Source: Shinisaurus crocodilurus (lineage: Eukaryota; Chordata; Lepidosauria; Squamata; Shinisauridae). Taken from it: 64,000 nucleotides of DNA. The translations under genes were made by a program, and so were the position numbers. Positions 51,316 through 62,071 of this stretch are shown here, piece after piece. The notes below the pieces were generated by a model. That model was not told the origin of the DNA. It ran no database searches and saw nothing but the letters and a program-made list of their open reading frames with translations. The stretch is from contig CM037877.1 in the NCBI GenBank assembly GCA_021292165.1, forward strand, positions 8,919,980-8,983,979, in the 5' to 3' direction. Numbering within the stretch: position 1 is the stretch's first letter; each line of letters opens with the position of its first letter.

Positions 51316-52680
51316 AAAGAAGCAGTTGGGTTTTTTTGTTTTTTTTTTTGTCTCTTTCATGGAGATTTTGAGAATTCCTGAGAAATTTCTCAGTGTGCAG
51401 GACAGAACAGGAAAAAAGTTATAGGAGAAAGAGCACACACATACACACATCCCAGCCACTTCCTTACAGGTAAGCACTGAAGCCCTGCACCCTGAGAAAT
51501 TTCGCCAAAATTCTTACCCCTTCCTATAATTTCCGGATGCAATATATTTTTGCCCTTCCCCCAAATGAATGATCAAAAATAAATAGATTGAAAAAAAAAT
51601 GGCACAGTGCTACACTGTATAAACTATGTTTACTTTACTGAGTCTCTAACCTAGTGCTGTCTCCGAGTTTTTGAGGGCCTTGGGCAAGATATGGGCCCCC
51701 ATATGGGCCAATGGGCCCCCTCCCTCAGTGAGCCTCCCTTTTCACCACCATTTTCACCAGCTGCTGCTGCTGTTCCTCCTCTTCCTCAGGCAGAGCCAGA
51801 GCCAGTGAGCAGGTAGGCAGTGTCATCTACTGCTTCCCCTTCTCGCCACCACCATTGTCTTGGCCAGAGCAAGAGGCAAGTGAACAAAGAGTTTGCAATG
51901 GTAAAGAGGAGGGGAATCTTGCCAGTGGGCCCCCTGTTGGACTGGGGGACCTTGGAAAATGCCCGACCATGCCTACCCTTGATGTCAGCCCTGCTCCCAC
52001 TGGTGTAAGATGGGACTGCCACTGGTTCTTACCTCCAAATTTGCCTCAAGTTTCACTTCAGTAGAAAAAAATAGGGATGTGTGAAACTCTCCGAGATATT
52101 CTGAAAGTTGGATCAAAACATTTTTTTCTCAGAAATGTTGGCCCCAAATTCACCTAAATGAAGTTTCAGTGGCAACTCTCATGCACAGAGCTGGCTTCAG
52201 GGAATCCTTGGCATAGTGCCCTGTGGTGAGGCCTCTTCTGTGCCAGTGCCCCCACCACCCCAGGCTTATGGGGTGGCACCACTCCTCCAATCAGTGCCAG
52301 GTGGACCCAATTTTAATTTTCCACAGTGCTCTGGAGTGGTGATAATTGTGGGCGGCACTGTGGAACATTAAAATGGTAGCTTGTGTGTGTGTGTTTGCGT
52401 GCACACATATAGGGGCTGGGAGGTCCACAGCAAGAATATCTGATTATTTTGCAAAGTAACACTAGGCCTGCTTGTACATATATTGTGTAGTCTTTTCACC
52501 CTCAGAAGAGTCTCACCTCCAAGAAAGTATCTTCTTGAACAGCACTAGTTTACTCCAGCAATAACTCCACCAGTGAATTATTTCACTACTGTAACGGTCA
52601 CTTCATTGCAGCGGTTTACTGCTCCTATGCTTCTCTGCTTTGTCCCAAGGCTGAGGAGAGAAGCTGCATATGTGAGTCTA
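51316..52680. other. No gene recognised; scattered old repeat fragments
   Basis: 'tagggatgtgtgaaactctc' near 52072 starts a fragment of the TAGGGATGT-terminus group. The stretch 51655-52010 ('gagggccttgggcaagatat') and 52180-52380 look like old non-autonomous elements without readable ends. Confidence 0.4.
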
Positions 52681-52681
52681 G

Positions 52682-52950
52682 GGTTGTGTGAATCAGCAAA
52701 ACTTGAGCTTGCCAAAGTTCTCCAAATTCCATCTTAAAGCTCATTCCAATTCATCGTATCAGATTTCAAGCTTTGTTTGTTTGTTTGTTTTTCTTTCCCC
52801 ATGAAAATCTGTGCATACTTTCATGGGTTGTTGTTGTGTGTTTTTTTTGCAAATGTACGCATCAATGGTGCTCATCTTTGAAATGCACACGTTCCTCTCC
52901 ATCGATTAAAGTGTATTCGTGAACATTTTTCAGAAGTATGCATTTTTTCA
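52682..52950. mobile_element. AT-rich element of the TAGGGATGT-terminus group
   Basis: Starts 'tagggttgtgtgaatcagca', then 'aaacttgagcttgccaaagt', 'tgaaaatctgtgcatacttt', 'aaagtgtattcgtgaacatt' and 'cagaagtatgcattttttca'. This parallels 34879-35160. The right end is replaced by a (GA)n run. Confidence 0.6.
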
Positions 52951-52954
52951 TACT

Positions 52955-53011
<57 letters not shown>
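52955..53011 (+). repeat. (GA)n microsatellite
   Basis: About 27 GA units with one AAAG interruption. Confidence 0.95.
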
Positions 53012-53015
<4 letters not shown>

Positions 53016-53185
53016 GTCCCAAGGTTACAATGCCAGCTTCATGGCTGAGTAGGGTTTCAACTCAGGGTTTCTTAGTTCAAGTCCAGCCCTCTAACCACTA
53101 CACTACACTTCACTGCAGCATCACACTGTATATCCAGCGATAACATTTGGTAATGCAGAGTAGGTAGCTGGTTGTAGAGACAGGG

Positions 53186-53625
53186 GGCGTGTTCACATGA
53201 CACGGGAACCGCAGTCCGCGGGGGAGCAGAGGTCCCCCGCAGTTCCCGTGTCATGCGAATGCCGACTGGGGGCACCCCCGCAGGACGGCCGCATGTGGGA
53301 TGCACGCAAACTGACCATGGACGGTGGAGGGGTAAGCCCCTACCACATGTGGCCACCCTGCCGTGCGAACAGCGGCCGGCCGTCCCACGGGGGCTGCACA
53401 GAGGCGGCCGCTCCAGCCTGTAGGGCCAAACTGCCCCTCTGGGCATCTTGAGCTGCCACCCCCTAGCGCCGGGAGGCCTGCACTGCGGTGCAGGGATTGC
53501 CGGCTCCACCGAGGTCTGCCCACATGCACGGGGCATGGGTCATCTGCGGCGCCCCGCCAGACCTCGCAGACGGTCCCGTGGTGCCTCCCCCGCTCGCTGC
53601 CTGGGTCGTACGAACCGGCCCAGAA
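53186..53625. mobile_element. GC- and CpG-rich element, family H, copy 2 (inverted)
   Basis: Starts 'gggggcgtgttcacatgaca' and ends 'gggtcgtacgaaccggccc', the mirror arrangement of 37838-38252. A left-end hairpin (53199-53259) has arms 'tgacacgggaaccgcag' and 'cgcagttcccgtgtca'. It shares 'ggtaagcccctaccacatg' and 'ccccctagcgccgggaggcc' with copy 1, inverted. No coding domain. Confidence 0.82.
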
Positions 53626-54449
53626 TGTTAGGATTCAGTGTACACTGAAAACATGGGCCTGATCTAAACCAAGGTAACACTACAACTGACGTTGTAGTGA
53701 CTTGGGATTATCCAAGAAGGAGTGGGGGGCATTTCTTTGTGAAAGGCAGCTTTTTGTCACAGAAACCAAGCGGAGCACCACCTCTCCATATGCAGCCAAT
53801 TACATAGGGTGGTGTTAGCAAGTGTATTTTGCCTGGATGTATACCTGAGTGTGCGCCTTCAGACATGCAGCCTTGACACTTGAAGGGATCTTTTAACATG
53901 GAGCACTCAGTCAGTGCCTCAAAACTAGCTCAACACCTTAAGGGCTTAAGGAGATATGGAGATTAAAGATACAGTTACTGAACCCAGGAGTAAATGAATT
54001 GCGATGAGGTAAAACGTACATTTAAAAGATCAGAGTAAGGCAATAAGCATTTTATAGGGTTAAATTTCCTCCATACAGACGACCAGTTCTAATTTTTAAG
54101 GCAGGAACATTAAAAGCAATGGCTTAGTGTAATTGACTAGCAGGTTGGGAGGGGGAGAAGAAGAAGAAGAAAAGCCCCAATGATAATGGTGAGAAGGAGT
54201 TGGGAGGTAGATGTGGGGAATGGTCCGGGAAGGGAAGGCCGCTGGTAGCTGAGCTTGTGAGGAAAGACAGGCAGCTAGCAAGCTACTGGAGCCAAACAAG
54301 CCTGGGGAAGAGAGAGAAAGGAGCAGGGGAAAGCTGACTGAGAAAGAAGATATGGGAAGGGGGTCTGGGGCGCTAATAGACTTGTTGGAAAGAAGTTAGT
54401 AGAGGAAGGGCTGTGACTAGTCTGTACCAGCACAGCCTGGGGTGCAGTG

Positions 54450-54902
54450 AACATAAGAACATCAGAAGAGCCCTGCTGGATCAGACCAAGGGTCCATCTA
54501 GTCCAGCATTCTGTTCACACAGTGGCCAACCAGCTGCCCGCGGGAAGCCCACAAGCAGGACAGGAGTGCAACAACAGCACCCTCCCACACATGTTCCCCA
54601 GCAACTGGAGTACACAGGCATAGTGCCACTGATACTAGAGGTAGCATAGAGCCATCAGGACTAGTGGCCATTGATAGCCTCCTCCTCCTCCATGCATTTG
54701 TCCAATCCCCTTTTGAAGCCATCCAAAATGGTGGTCATCATTACATCCAGTGGAAGTGAATCCCATAGTTTAACTATGTGCTGTGCAAGGAATATGCGCT
54801 GTGGGAAATTTGTCCAATCCCCTTTTAAAGCCATCCAGATTGGTGGCCAACACTACATATTGTGGAAGTGAATTCCATACTTTAACTATGTGCTGTGCGA
54901 AG
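54450..54902 (-). mobile_element. CR1-type LINE 3' ends, minus strand, partly duplicated
   Basis: The + strand reads 'acataagaacatcagaagag', 'ccctgctggatcagaccaag', 'ccagctgcccgcgggaagcc' and 'ggactagtggccattgatag'. A block starting 'tttgtccaatccccttttga' (54708-54790) is repeated, diverged, at 54810-54902. Two copies or an internal duplication are therefore present. Confidence 0.8.
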
Positions 54903-54904
54903 TT

Positions 54905-55200
54905 GGCGGCAATGTGGTGCCTCTTCAGCATCAAAGAGGCACTGCATTAGACAAAATTCAAGGAGGACAAGCCTATCAATGACTACTAGTCCTGATTGGC
55001 TAGTCCTGACTGCTTCCTCAAGTATTAGAGACAGGATGCCTATGTACTCCAGTCCAGTTGCTGGGGAACACAGGCAGGAAGGTGCTGTTGCACTCATGTA
55101 TCCAGATCTCCTGTGGGCAGCTGATTGGCCACTGCGTGAACAGAATACTGGGCTAGATGGACCCTTGGCCTGATCCAGCAGGGCTCTTCTTATGTTCTTA
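54905..55200 (+). mobile_element. CR1-type LINE 3' end, plus strand
   Basis: 'atgactactagtcctgattg', 'agctgattggccactgcgtg', 'aacagaatactgggctagat' and 'ctgatccagcagggctcttc' end in 'ttatgttcttaagaaag'. It stands head-to-head with the preceding minus-strand copy, giving an imperfect inverted repeat around 54903. The tail continues into (AAAG)n. Confidence 0.8.
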
Positions 55201-55227
55201 AGAAAGAAAGAAAGAAAGAAAGAAAGA
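55199..55227 (+). repeat. (AAAG)n microsatellite
   Basis: Seven AAAG units grown from the tail of the CR1 copy. Confidence 0.9.
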
Positions 55228-55379
55228 GGGGGATTCCTCGTGTGTGTGTGTGTGGGGGGGGGGCTTCTTTGGGTCAAAGAGTCCTATCTATTGGGCTGTC
55301 CAGGTGCTGCTTATATGCCCCCAAATTTGAGCTTAATTATTCAAACTCAAAGCATGGCAAACATTGTGCCGCTGCTGGC

Positions 55380-55590
55380 TCATCGAAACTACGATGTGTG
55401 CTAGTTTGGGATTAAACTGTCTGACGATCCTTCCTCCAGCTTAAACAGGCAGGTAAAAATTAACAAGCTGCTGAGTAGATTTTCCTGTTGACTTTTCCTC
55501 AGCTGGCAATTTGAACCTTAATGTAGACTGAAAGTAGGGTCCAAGGAGGATAAGAGGTCAAGGGATTAAGTCTGGAAAATAATGTTCATG
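55380..55590. other. Unique block, possible conserved non-coding element
   Basis: 'taaaaattaacaagctgctg' and 'gcaatttgaaccttaatgta' in repeat-free sequence between a CR1 cluster and a solo LTR. It is a weak candidate, with nothing beyond composition. Confidence 0.25.
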
Positions 55591-55652
55591 CCGGGGTGGG
55601 TGGGGTGAGTGATGGCTTTGTATCACATGCATCGTTCTGCATTGAGGGTCAG

Positions 55653-56117
55653 TGTCAGGATCCGCTCAGCTGGGCAGTGCTGCAGCTCCATCTGGTGGCC
55701 ACTTTTCAGAAAGCAGCCAGGCCTACGCTGTGGTACTTGCAGGATTCAGCCCCAGATCACCAGGTGCTCCCAGGCTTGCTAATCCCTCAAGTCTTCGTCA
55801 CAGAACATGAGTCCTTGTGGTGTCTGCAGCCGGTTCCTGACTCTGGTGACCAACTCTGATCCTCGCCCTGCCCGTGTTCAACTTGCATCTGCCTCTGACT
55901 TATGCTGCTTGCCTTTGGGCCCACTTTGTCTGGCATATGTCTGACCTCTGTGCGTTCTCAGACTTTGCTCACGCCTGTGGCCCCTCTCTGCCATGTACGC
56001 ATTTGACTATTGCTTGCCCTGGACTCTGCTTTGTCTCTGGCCTGCCTCTGCCTCCATCAACCCCGGTCCCAGCATTCCAGCCTAGGACCCTTTGCCGCTC
56101 ATGCCCCGGAGCTGACA
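55653..56117 (+). mobile_element. Solo LTR of an LTR retrotransposon or endogenous retrovirus
   Basis: A 465-bp unit beginning TGTCAG and ending CTGACA, flanked by a perfect 5-bp TSD, gtcag (55648-55652 and 56118-56122). TG...CA ends with a short inverted repeat and a 5-bp TSD are the hallmarks of an integrated LTR. No internal domain follows on either side, so recombination between two LTRs has removed the interior. The family and the transcription orientation are not established. The open frame across it has no domain. Confidence 0.88.
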
Positions 56118-56407
56118 GTCAGGCCCAGCTTTTAGGATGGAAGATTTCTCTTGCAATTTCCAAAGCAGGAATGAAGCTATCCTTTCTATGGCAGAAGCAA
56201 CAGAATATTGGGGTGCCTGCCTGGCAACAGTGGCCTGAAGAAGCGGGGCATACCATTTCTTACTCACTTGACCTCATGACTGTAGGTGGTTGTAGGATGG
56301 CCACTGATGAATCACCAAAAAACAGGAAATGCTTCACTCAAAAAAAAGAAAAGAAAAAGGGGGGCAAAAGAGGACACCTCTTAGCATAAAATTCACATGT
56401 GCTAATG

Positions 56408-56513
56408 CAGTGTTCTCCAACCTTGGGTCCCCAGATGTTTTTGGCCTACTGGCTGGGGCATGCTGGGAGTTGTAGGCCAAAAACATCTGGGGACCCAAGG
56501 TTGGAGAACACTG
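56408..56513. mobile_element. hAT-like foldback MITE, family A, short form
   Basis: A 106-bp member with CAGTGTTCTCCAACCTTGGG and its complement at the ends, and a perfect 8-bp TSD, tgctaatg (56400-56407 and 56514-56521). About 29 bp of the left inner arm are missing compared with the 135-bp copies, so the centre is asymmetric ('ggcctactggctggggcatg'). Confidence 0.95.
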
Positions 56514-56689
56514 TGCTAATGTATATGTATAGATGCAAATTTAGAAATAAGCACTATAATTTTATTAGAAATACAGTACATCTCTGCGTAATGCAGAAGT
56601 CTGTGACCAGTTGACCTATGGCCTGCCTGTTTAGTCTGCTGCCCAGGTGCTAACAGTGGATGGGCAACAGTTCTTATGGTTCTTTATCT

Positions 56690-56746
56690 TGGAATTAATT
56701 AAGATAATTAATTAATTATCAAATTAATTAGTTAATTAATTAATTA
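56690..56746. repeat. TTAA-rich palindromic tract
   Basis: Overlapping AATTAATT units, self-complementary over about 50 bp. Confidence 0.85.
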
Positions 56747-56822
56747 GAGGGCAGGTTTTGAAATACAGGATGCCTTCAAACAGACCATGCTCCTCTAGCA
56801 GCTCTTCAAATAGAGAACTCTC

Positions 56823-56960
56823 CTCTGTGAAATTATTATTTATTATTTATATTTATTTATTTCCCATCTGGCCGGCAACCGGCCACCCTAGGCAATGTAC
56901 ATAGAATAAAAACAATAAAATACATTTAACAATAAAATACATTTAACAATAAAATACATT
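56823..56960 (-). mobile_element. LINE 3' end fragment, probably L2-like
   Basis: 'tttatttatttcccatctgg', 'aaccggccaccctaggcaat' and 'acaataaaatacatttaac' (tandem, three times) resemble the reverse complement of a LINE 3' UTR with a tail. The assignment is weak. Confidence 0.45.
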
Positions 56961-56964
56961 TTAT

Positions 56965-57945
56965 TTTAAAGAGGACACCTAGCCCTTGGGAAGCAAATTA
57001 TGTGGCTACCTAGGAAGGGCAAGCTAGTTTTCTCTTTCCACTCATTCCCAAAATTGTGTACTGGGGCCAAGATAAAGGCCGGCCCCTGCCAGGCACGCGG
57101 CAGTGGTGATGCCTGTCCAGTGGATGCTAGTCTCCCATCAGGGAGATGAGATTTCCTTTTTCCCTGAGTAAAGGTCAGTCCAATAAACAACCATTCTTCT
57201 TGAGAGAGTAACCCCCATCTCCTGATTAGAGTTTCTGAGACAAACAATGGGAAAATCTAGCATGGCACACAGTTCCAGAGACACTTTGGAGGACAATAGC
57301 CTTGTTTACTAAAACAGACCCAGGTGACCTCCGTAAATTAACTGTGCCTCATGATCCATGCAGGAAAAAGTCAAGATCCTCTCAAAGGCACTGGGCAATG
57401 TGGCCTGGGGGAGCATTCCAGCCCACCCCCAAATATGTCAATCAGCTGTCCTTTTGAATGTGAAACCAACCTTCTTGGCTCTCAGGATGCACAGAGGTAT
57501 TTCTTGTCCCATAGATAAAAGCCTGATCCGAGACTGAGAGATAGACACAGAGAAGAGAATGAGTTGCTCCTGCTTCAGTGGTATGGTTAAGACTTTGTTG
57601 AATAAGGTAAACATGTGCCAATATTCAAATTTCTAAACTGCACCCTGGATAATGTTCAAATCTGCTTTTTACGTGCCAAGTTAAATTCTAAGTTTGAACT
57701 TGGTTTACAATGTGGAGTTTGCTGCCCCCCCCACCTTAAAATCAGGCCTGGCTCTCATTCTGTCTGTAATTCAAATTCAACACATGGATTTTCAGTAGTA
57801 ACTAACAGTTCGTGGACAGAGAAGCACTATCAAAAATGGAATTGTGGGTTTGGGCCATGCTTAAACTCTAATTATGCCTGCAAGAAGTTTGATATGACTT
57901 CTAATATTCTGAGTTCTGTATGACTAAGTACAAAATAATATATAA
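56965..57945. other. No gene recognised
   Basis: Unique-looking sequence without recognisable repeat ends. Open frames at 56966-57247 and 57615-57923 have no domains. Confidence 0.35.
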
Positions 57946-57949
57946 TGTA

Positions 57950-58180
57950 CTACTGAGGAGGCTGGTGACTCCTACTTCGGTGGGCTCCTTTTCCATTGCA
58001 GGTTTTGGAGGCTTTATTTGGAGCTTCACAGGAACTATCCATGGCAGCTGAACTCCATCCCCAGAATAGGTTTACCACCATGGTGTGCCATGGATAGCTC
58101 CTATGAAGTTCCAAATAAAAGCTGAAAAACCTGCAATGGAAAAGGAGCCCCACTGAAATAGGGGTCACTGGCCGCCCCTG
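57950..58180. mobile_element. Foldback MITE, family B, with perfect TSD
   Basis: A 231-bp element flanked by a perfect 8-bp TSD, ataatgta (57942-57949 and 58181-58188). The left 'gaggaggctggtgactccta' and the right 'aggggtcactggccgcccct' are inverted. Inner arms 'ctccttttccattgcagg' and 'cctgcaatggaaaaggag' pair perfectly, and the centre has 'tttaccaccatggtgtgcca'. This copy fixes the family as hAT-type by TSD length. Confidence 0.93.
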
Positions 58181-58599
58181 ATAATGTAGGTGGTCCATGA
58201 TTGAATCTCCCATTTTTTTACATTAGTATTTTAGTGAAAGGAGTTCTTGGTATTCAGATCACATGAGTGTGTATGTAGATCAGAGCTGCATTGTTGGGGG
58301 TGGGAGGATTTCACTCTTCCCCCCACTCCTGTGCCCATTTGCTGATGCGCCCCCCCGCCCTCACTTCCCCCATTCAAAAACAATGGGGAAATGTTTCATA
58401 TGAAACCCATGTCGCATTTCATTGCTTCTTTCAATTAATAGTGGAACCATATGCATTTGGTTACCCACATCCCGTTTAAAGTTTGCCAGAGTCCAGGGCA
58501 AGACCAGATAAAGTTGCTTTGTGAACCAGATCTCAATGAAAAAGCTCATATACTTAGCAAGAAACAAGGAGGACAAGCAAGAAACAATTAAACCTATCT

Positions 58600-58815
58600 G
58601 TCATAATTTTACACAAATCTAGTCATAGAAAAATATGTTTTTTTAAAAAAAAAAAAAAATCAACCAAAAACGTGCATTTCCCCCCCATAGGCTAAAGTGT
58701 GAAAATACTCATTTTGGAGGGATTTGCGTATTTTGGGAGGACTCGTGCATTTTCAGGATTGTGAATTTGCACAATTCTGATTTGTGCAAATGCCTATGAA
58801 TGCATTTGCACAAAA
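58600..58815. mobile_element. AT-rich element of the TAGGGATGT-terminus group (degraded)
   Basis: 'aaaaacgtgcatttcccccc', 'aaagtgtgaaaatactcatt' and 'gaatttgcacaattctgatt' are typical internal words. Ends not recognised. A CCGT tetranucleotide run lies just downstream (58898-58914). Confidence 0.45.
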
Positions 58816-59967
58816 TCCAATTCCATCAATGAGTGGATGACAGAATGAAAGGCAGCCTGATAATCCACAAAACATGGACCGAACAGATTTTACAAAGTCC
58901 GTCCGTCCGTCCGTCCCTTCCCTTCCCTCACCTTTAAGTGGGGAGGGCAATAAAGGGCACAGATCAGTTATATAACTGAGCCGGTGCCTGGGGCCAGGAG
59001 TCCTGACACCTCAGAACTCCTGACACCTTTTTCCCCCCACAACCATTTTCAAGCTGAACAAATCACCACAAGGAGATCATTTCTCCTTGGGGTACAGAGC
59101 ACTTGTGAAAGCATCTTTGTGCAATAAGCCAAGTTACCAACTTCCTGGAGTCTTTCAGATAAGCATGTGCAGATTGTCAATGAGAAAGTTTGCCTCATCA
59201 AAACTCTTTTGACTTCCACTGAAAGCCCTCAGATATTCTGCCTGAGGGGAAGCCACCAAATTCACTTCGAATCTCGCATTAGGCAAAATCTAGTGACAAC
59301 CTGGGGATGTGGAAAGCTCCCTTGAGAAATTTCACTGGTGGTATTGAAACTTATTTGGCTTTCCTCAAAACATCTTTGATGTTTTGCCTGAGGAGAAAAG
59401 GTAGAAATAAGTCCAAGAGGATTCTAGCTTTGTTGACTGCTGCAGTCAAAGAAGCTATGAAAGGCAAGAAAGCTTCCTTTGAAAATTGGAGATCATACCC
59501 AAACAAAGAAGATAAAACATATTAGTTGACAAAAAGGCAATATATATTGTGGAACATATTGCTAAAGACATGTAAACAAACAAGCATAATTTTATTTAAA
59601 TATCAGACATATAGGTAAATAGCCTTAGAGGCAATAGGGCAGTTAGCAATGTTGAATAAGAAGTACTGAAGAAAGAAAGTTTGGGGGGAAAAAGAATGGT
59701 GAATACATTATTACATTTGTCTTCACTTTGGAACACATTGCACCTGAACTGCATTATGAGGAAGACATCTGAGTCAAATAGATATGACAAGGAATGAAGT
59801 TCTGGGGCTAACTGACAAATTGAAAATTAACAAGTCACTGGGCCAGACTGCATTCTCTCAAAAGTTCTTAAAGAACTCAGATGTGAAATGATTTGTCTTT
59901 AAAAAAGGAAGGAAGGAACTTGTCATTAAAACTGGCTTCTTTATCAACATAGCACTTTAGGAAAGGA

Positions 59968-59969
59968 AA

Positions 59970-60002
<33 letters not shown>
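59968..60002 (+). repeat. (GA)n microsatellite
   Basis: About sixteen GA units within the CR1-like body. Confidence 0.9.
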
Positions 60003-60005
<3 letters not shown>

Positions 60006-60291
60006 TCCAAGAAATTACAGACCCTTTTGCTTAAGTTCTCTGTTCCAAGTAAATTGCTGGGGCATATTATTAATACCAGAATCATAGAAGAACAATTCTT
60101 GCTGGGGAAGAATCAGCACAAATGGAAATTCTGCCTCACTGCTTTAGAATTGGTTGAGGTTTTCCACGAGCATAGGAGCAATCTAGTAGATCTATTTGGA
60201 TTTTCCAAAGCTATTTCTGCAATGAAGCCCTACATAGAAGCAGGACCCATTAACTTCAATGGAACTTACAGACCTGGAAGTGAGTATAGCA

Positions 60292-60965
60292 GAGATGGGG
60301 AATCTGTGGCCCTCCAGAGGTTTCATTTATTTATTTAACTTCTATACTGCCCAATAGCCGAAGCTCTCTGGGCGGTTTACAGCAGTTCCTAGGCAGGAGC
60401 ATGATACATTAAAAATCATAAAAATAGTCCATAATACAAAATTTAAAAACAGTTTTAAAAAGTTAACAATTTAGCAGCTGAAATAGTATTTAATATAAAT
60501 TATAGTCTTGTTAAAAACACCAGACATGGGAACCACCATCAAGCCAATAACCTTAAATATCTCTAAATTACTCAGTACAGAGGGCTGTCTTAACCTGGCA
60601 CCGAAGGGATGCCAAAGTTGGTGCCAGGCATGCCTCAGTGGGGAGATCATTCCACAGTCAGGGGGCTGCCTGCCACTGAGAAGGCACTCAGAGGAAGCCC
60701 CCAGATGTTGACTGTAATGTATGGGTTGATTGCGTTTGCGGTTACTCACTGCAATATATCAGTTTTCCCAGCACACTGACACTCCCCCTATAGCCAGTGT
60801 TCTTCCCCTGTTTGACGGTCTCATCATTTTGCATCAGAGAGCAATGGGCTCAGATTCTTTATTATTTAGGTTGATGAACTTCTACTCGCATCATCCCACT
60901 AACGAGGCTGGCTGGGCCTGGTGGGAATCCAACCACTTCTAGGGGAGCACAGGTTCTCTAGTCCT
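60292..60965. mobile_element. Old hAT-like MITE interrupted by an L2 fragment
   Basis: The left 'cagagatggggaatctgtgg', 'ccctccagagg' and the right 'gttgatgaacttctactcgc', 'atcatcccactaacgaggct', 'gggagcacaggttc' are halves of a common reptilian hAT MITE. The L2 copy begins at about 60322, within the left arm. Confidence 0.65.
60322..60712 (-). mobile_element. L2 LINE 3' end
   Basis: The minus strand encodes 'CGMISPLRHAWHQLWHPFGA' and 'RLRQPSVLSNLE', the diverged LWN-LP segment of L2. The 3' end on the + strand is 'tactgcccaatagccgaagc', 'tctctgggcggtttaca' next to a TTTATTTA tail. 5'-truncated. Confidence 0.85.
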
Positions 60966-61674
60966 GGTGTATAGGATTCCAGCCACAAAAACCCAGCAAA
61001 GGCACTTGCTTAACTCAAGTAATTAAGAGGATAAGGCCCTCTTATAGACTGGTAGTTGAAGACCAGGAAGCAGAAGAAAATCATAAACTGAGTTTTCTAA
61101 ATGGAACAAAGTAAGCCTTGGGGTCCCCTAATGATCGGTACTGGGACCAGTTCTATTTCAGGAGTAAGAAAGCCGCACCGCCATTTTTTTTGGCATCTAA
61201 ACGAAATTATTCAGTATGGTGAAAATTCAAGCAGACTGTAAAACTGCAAAAGTGTATTTCAAATGATGGGCAATAAAAGGACGAATGCGGTTCAATGTGC
61301 ATTAAGTGCAAAGTGATGCACATGGAGGCTGTTGTTACAGATATATCCTTACTTCACATATACACGTGGATGTGTTCGGAATGAACTATCCAGGAAAGAG
61401 CTTGGGGTTAGGATGAAAATGTTGACTATGTGAAGTGTCAGCAAAAAACAGTCATTTCCATATTAGCAAATATTATGAAACTGATGGAAAATAATAGGAT
61501 CAGTGCCATAAAACCTTTATATTAACCTACAGTGCCGCTTTATTTGGAATACTGTGTGCAGTTCTGGTTGCCCTGTCAGAAGGGAAGGAAAGTACATCGT
61601 ACAGATGGAAAACGTGTAGGGAGAGGCAGCCAAAATTCTCAGCGGAGCATCTTCCTAACAAAGAAAGGCTAAAG

Positions 61675-61898
61675 AAAGCCACTGTGATGTAGTGGTGAAA
61701 GGGTTGGACTGGGACTCAGGAGATCCGGGTTACAGTCCCCCCTCAGCAAAGAAGCTTACTGGGCAACTTTGGGCCAGTCACTGACTCTCAGCCTAGCCTA
61801 CTTTGCAGGGTTATTGTGAGGATAAAATGGAGAGGAGGAGGTCTATGTAAGCTGTCTTGGGTTCCTCACAAGAGGAGAAAAAGTGGGATATAAATGTA

Positions 61899-61953
<55 letters not shown>
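61675..61953 (+). mobile_element. MIR-type CORE-SINE, plus strand
   Basis: Head 'gccactgtgatgtagtggtg', B-box region 'gatccgggttacagtcccc', CORE 'tgggccagtcactgactctc', tail 'gtaagctgtcttgggttcct' and 'gtgggatataaatgtaatat', then a long (AAT)n tail. Inserted in the old CR1-like LINE, which resumes at about 62020. Confidence 0.9.
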
Positions 61954-61954
<1 letters not shown>

Positions 61955-61973
61955 CATTTTGGCGCATTACGGG

Positions 61974-62018
<45 letters not shown>

Positions 62019-62019
62019 G
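61900..62019. repeat. (AAT)n and (ATT)n inverted microsatellite pair
   Basis: About 17 AAT units (61901-61953), 22 unique bases and about 15 ATT units (61975-62019). The two arrays are complementary and could form a long A/T hairpin. Confidence 0.92.
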
Positions 62020-62071
62020 GGGATGATTGTAGGGAGAGATATGATAGAGGTCTATAAATATGTACATGGTC

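Larger units (their letters stand above)
59290..62071 (+). mobile_element. Old CR1/L3-like LINE body, multiply interrupted
   Basis: Blocks in order: 'gggccagactgcattctctc', 'aaattacagacccttttgct', 'aatttctgcctcactgc'-like, 'gggcaataaaaggacgaatg', 'aaagtgatgcacatggaggc', 'tttggaatactgtgtgcagt', 'tctggttgccctgtcagaag' and, after the SINE, 'gatatgatagaggtctataa'. This is the order of a CR1-type reverse-transcriptase ORF 3' half. Frames are destroyed. Four later insertions lie inside or at its end (60292, 60322, 61675, 62072). Confidence 0.7.

Noticed and set aside
55596..56389. Protein-coding genes in two long plus-strand frames
   Set aside because: They lie across a solo LTR defined by TG...CA ends and a 5-bp TSD; no protein family recognised.
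56690..56746. piggyBac insertion at the TTAA cluster
   Set aside because: It is a simple AT palindromic tract with no transposon ends on either side.
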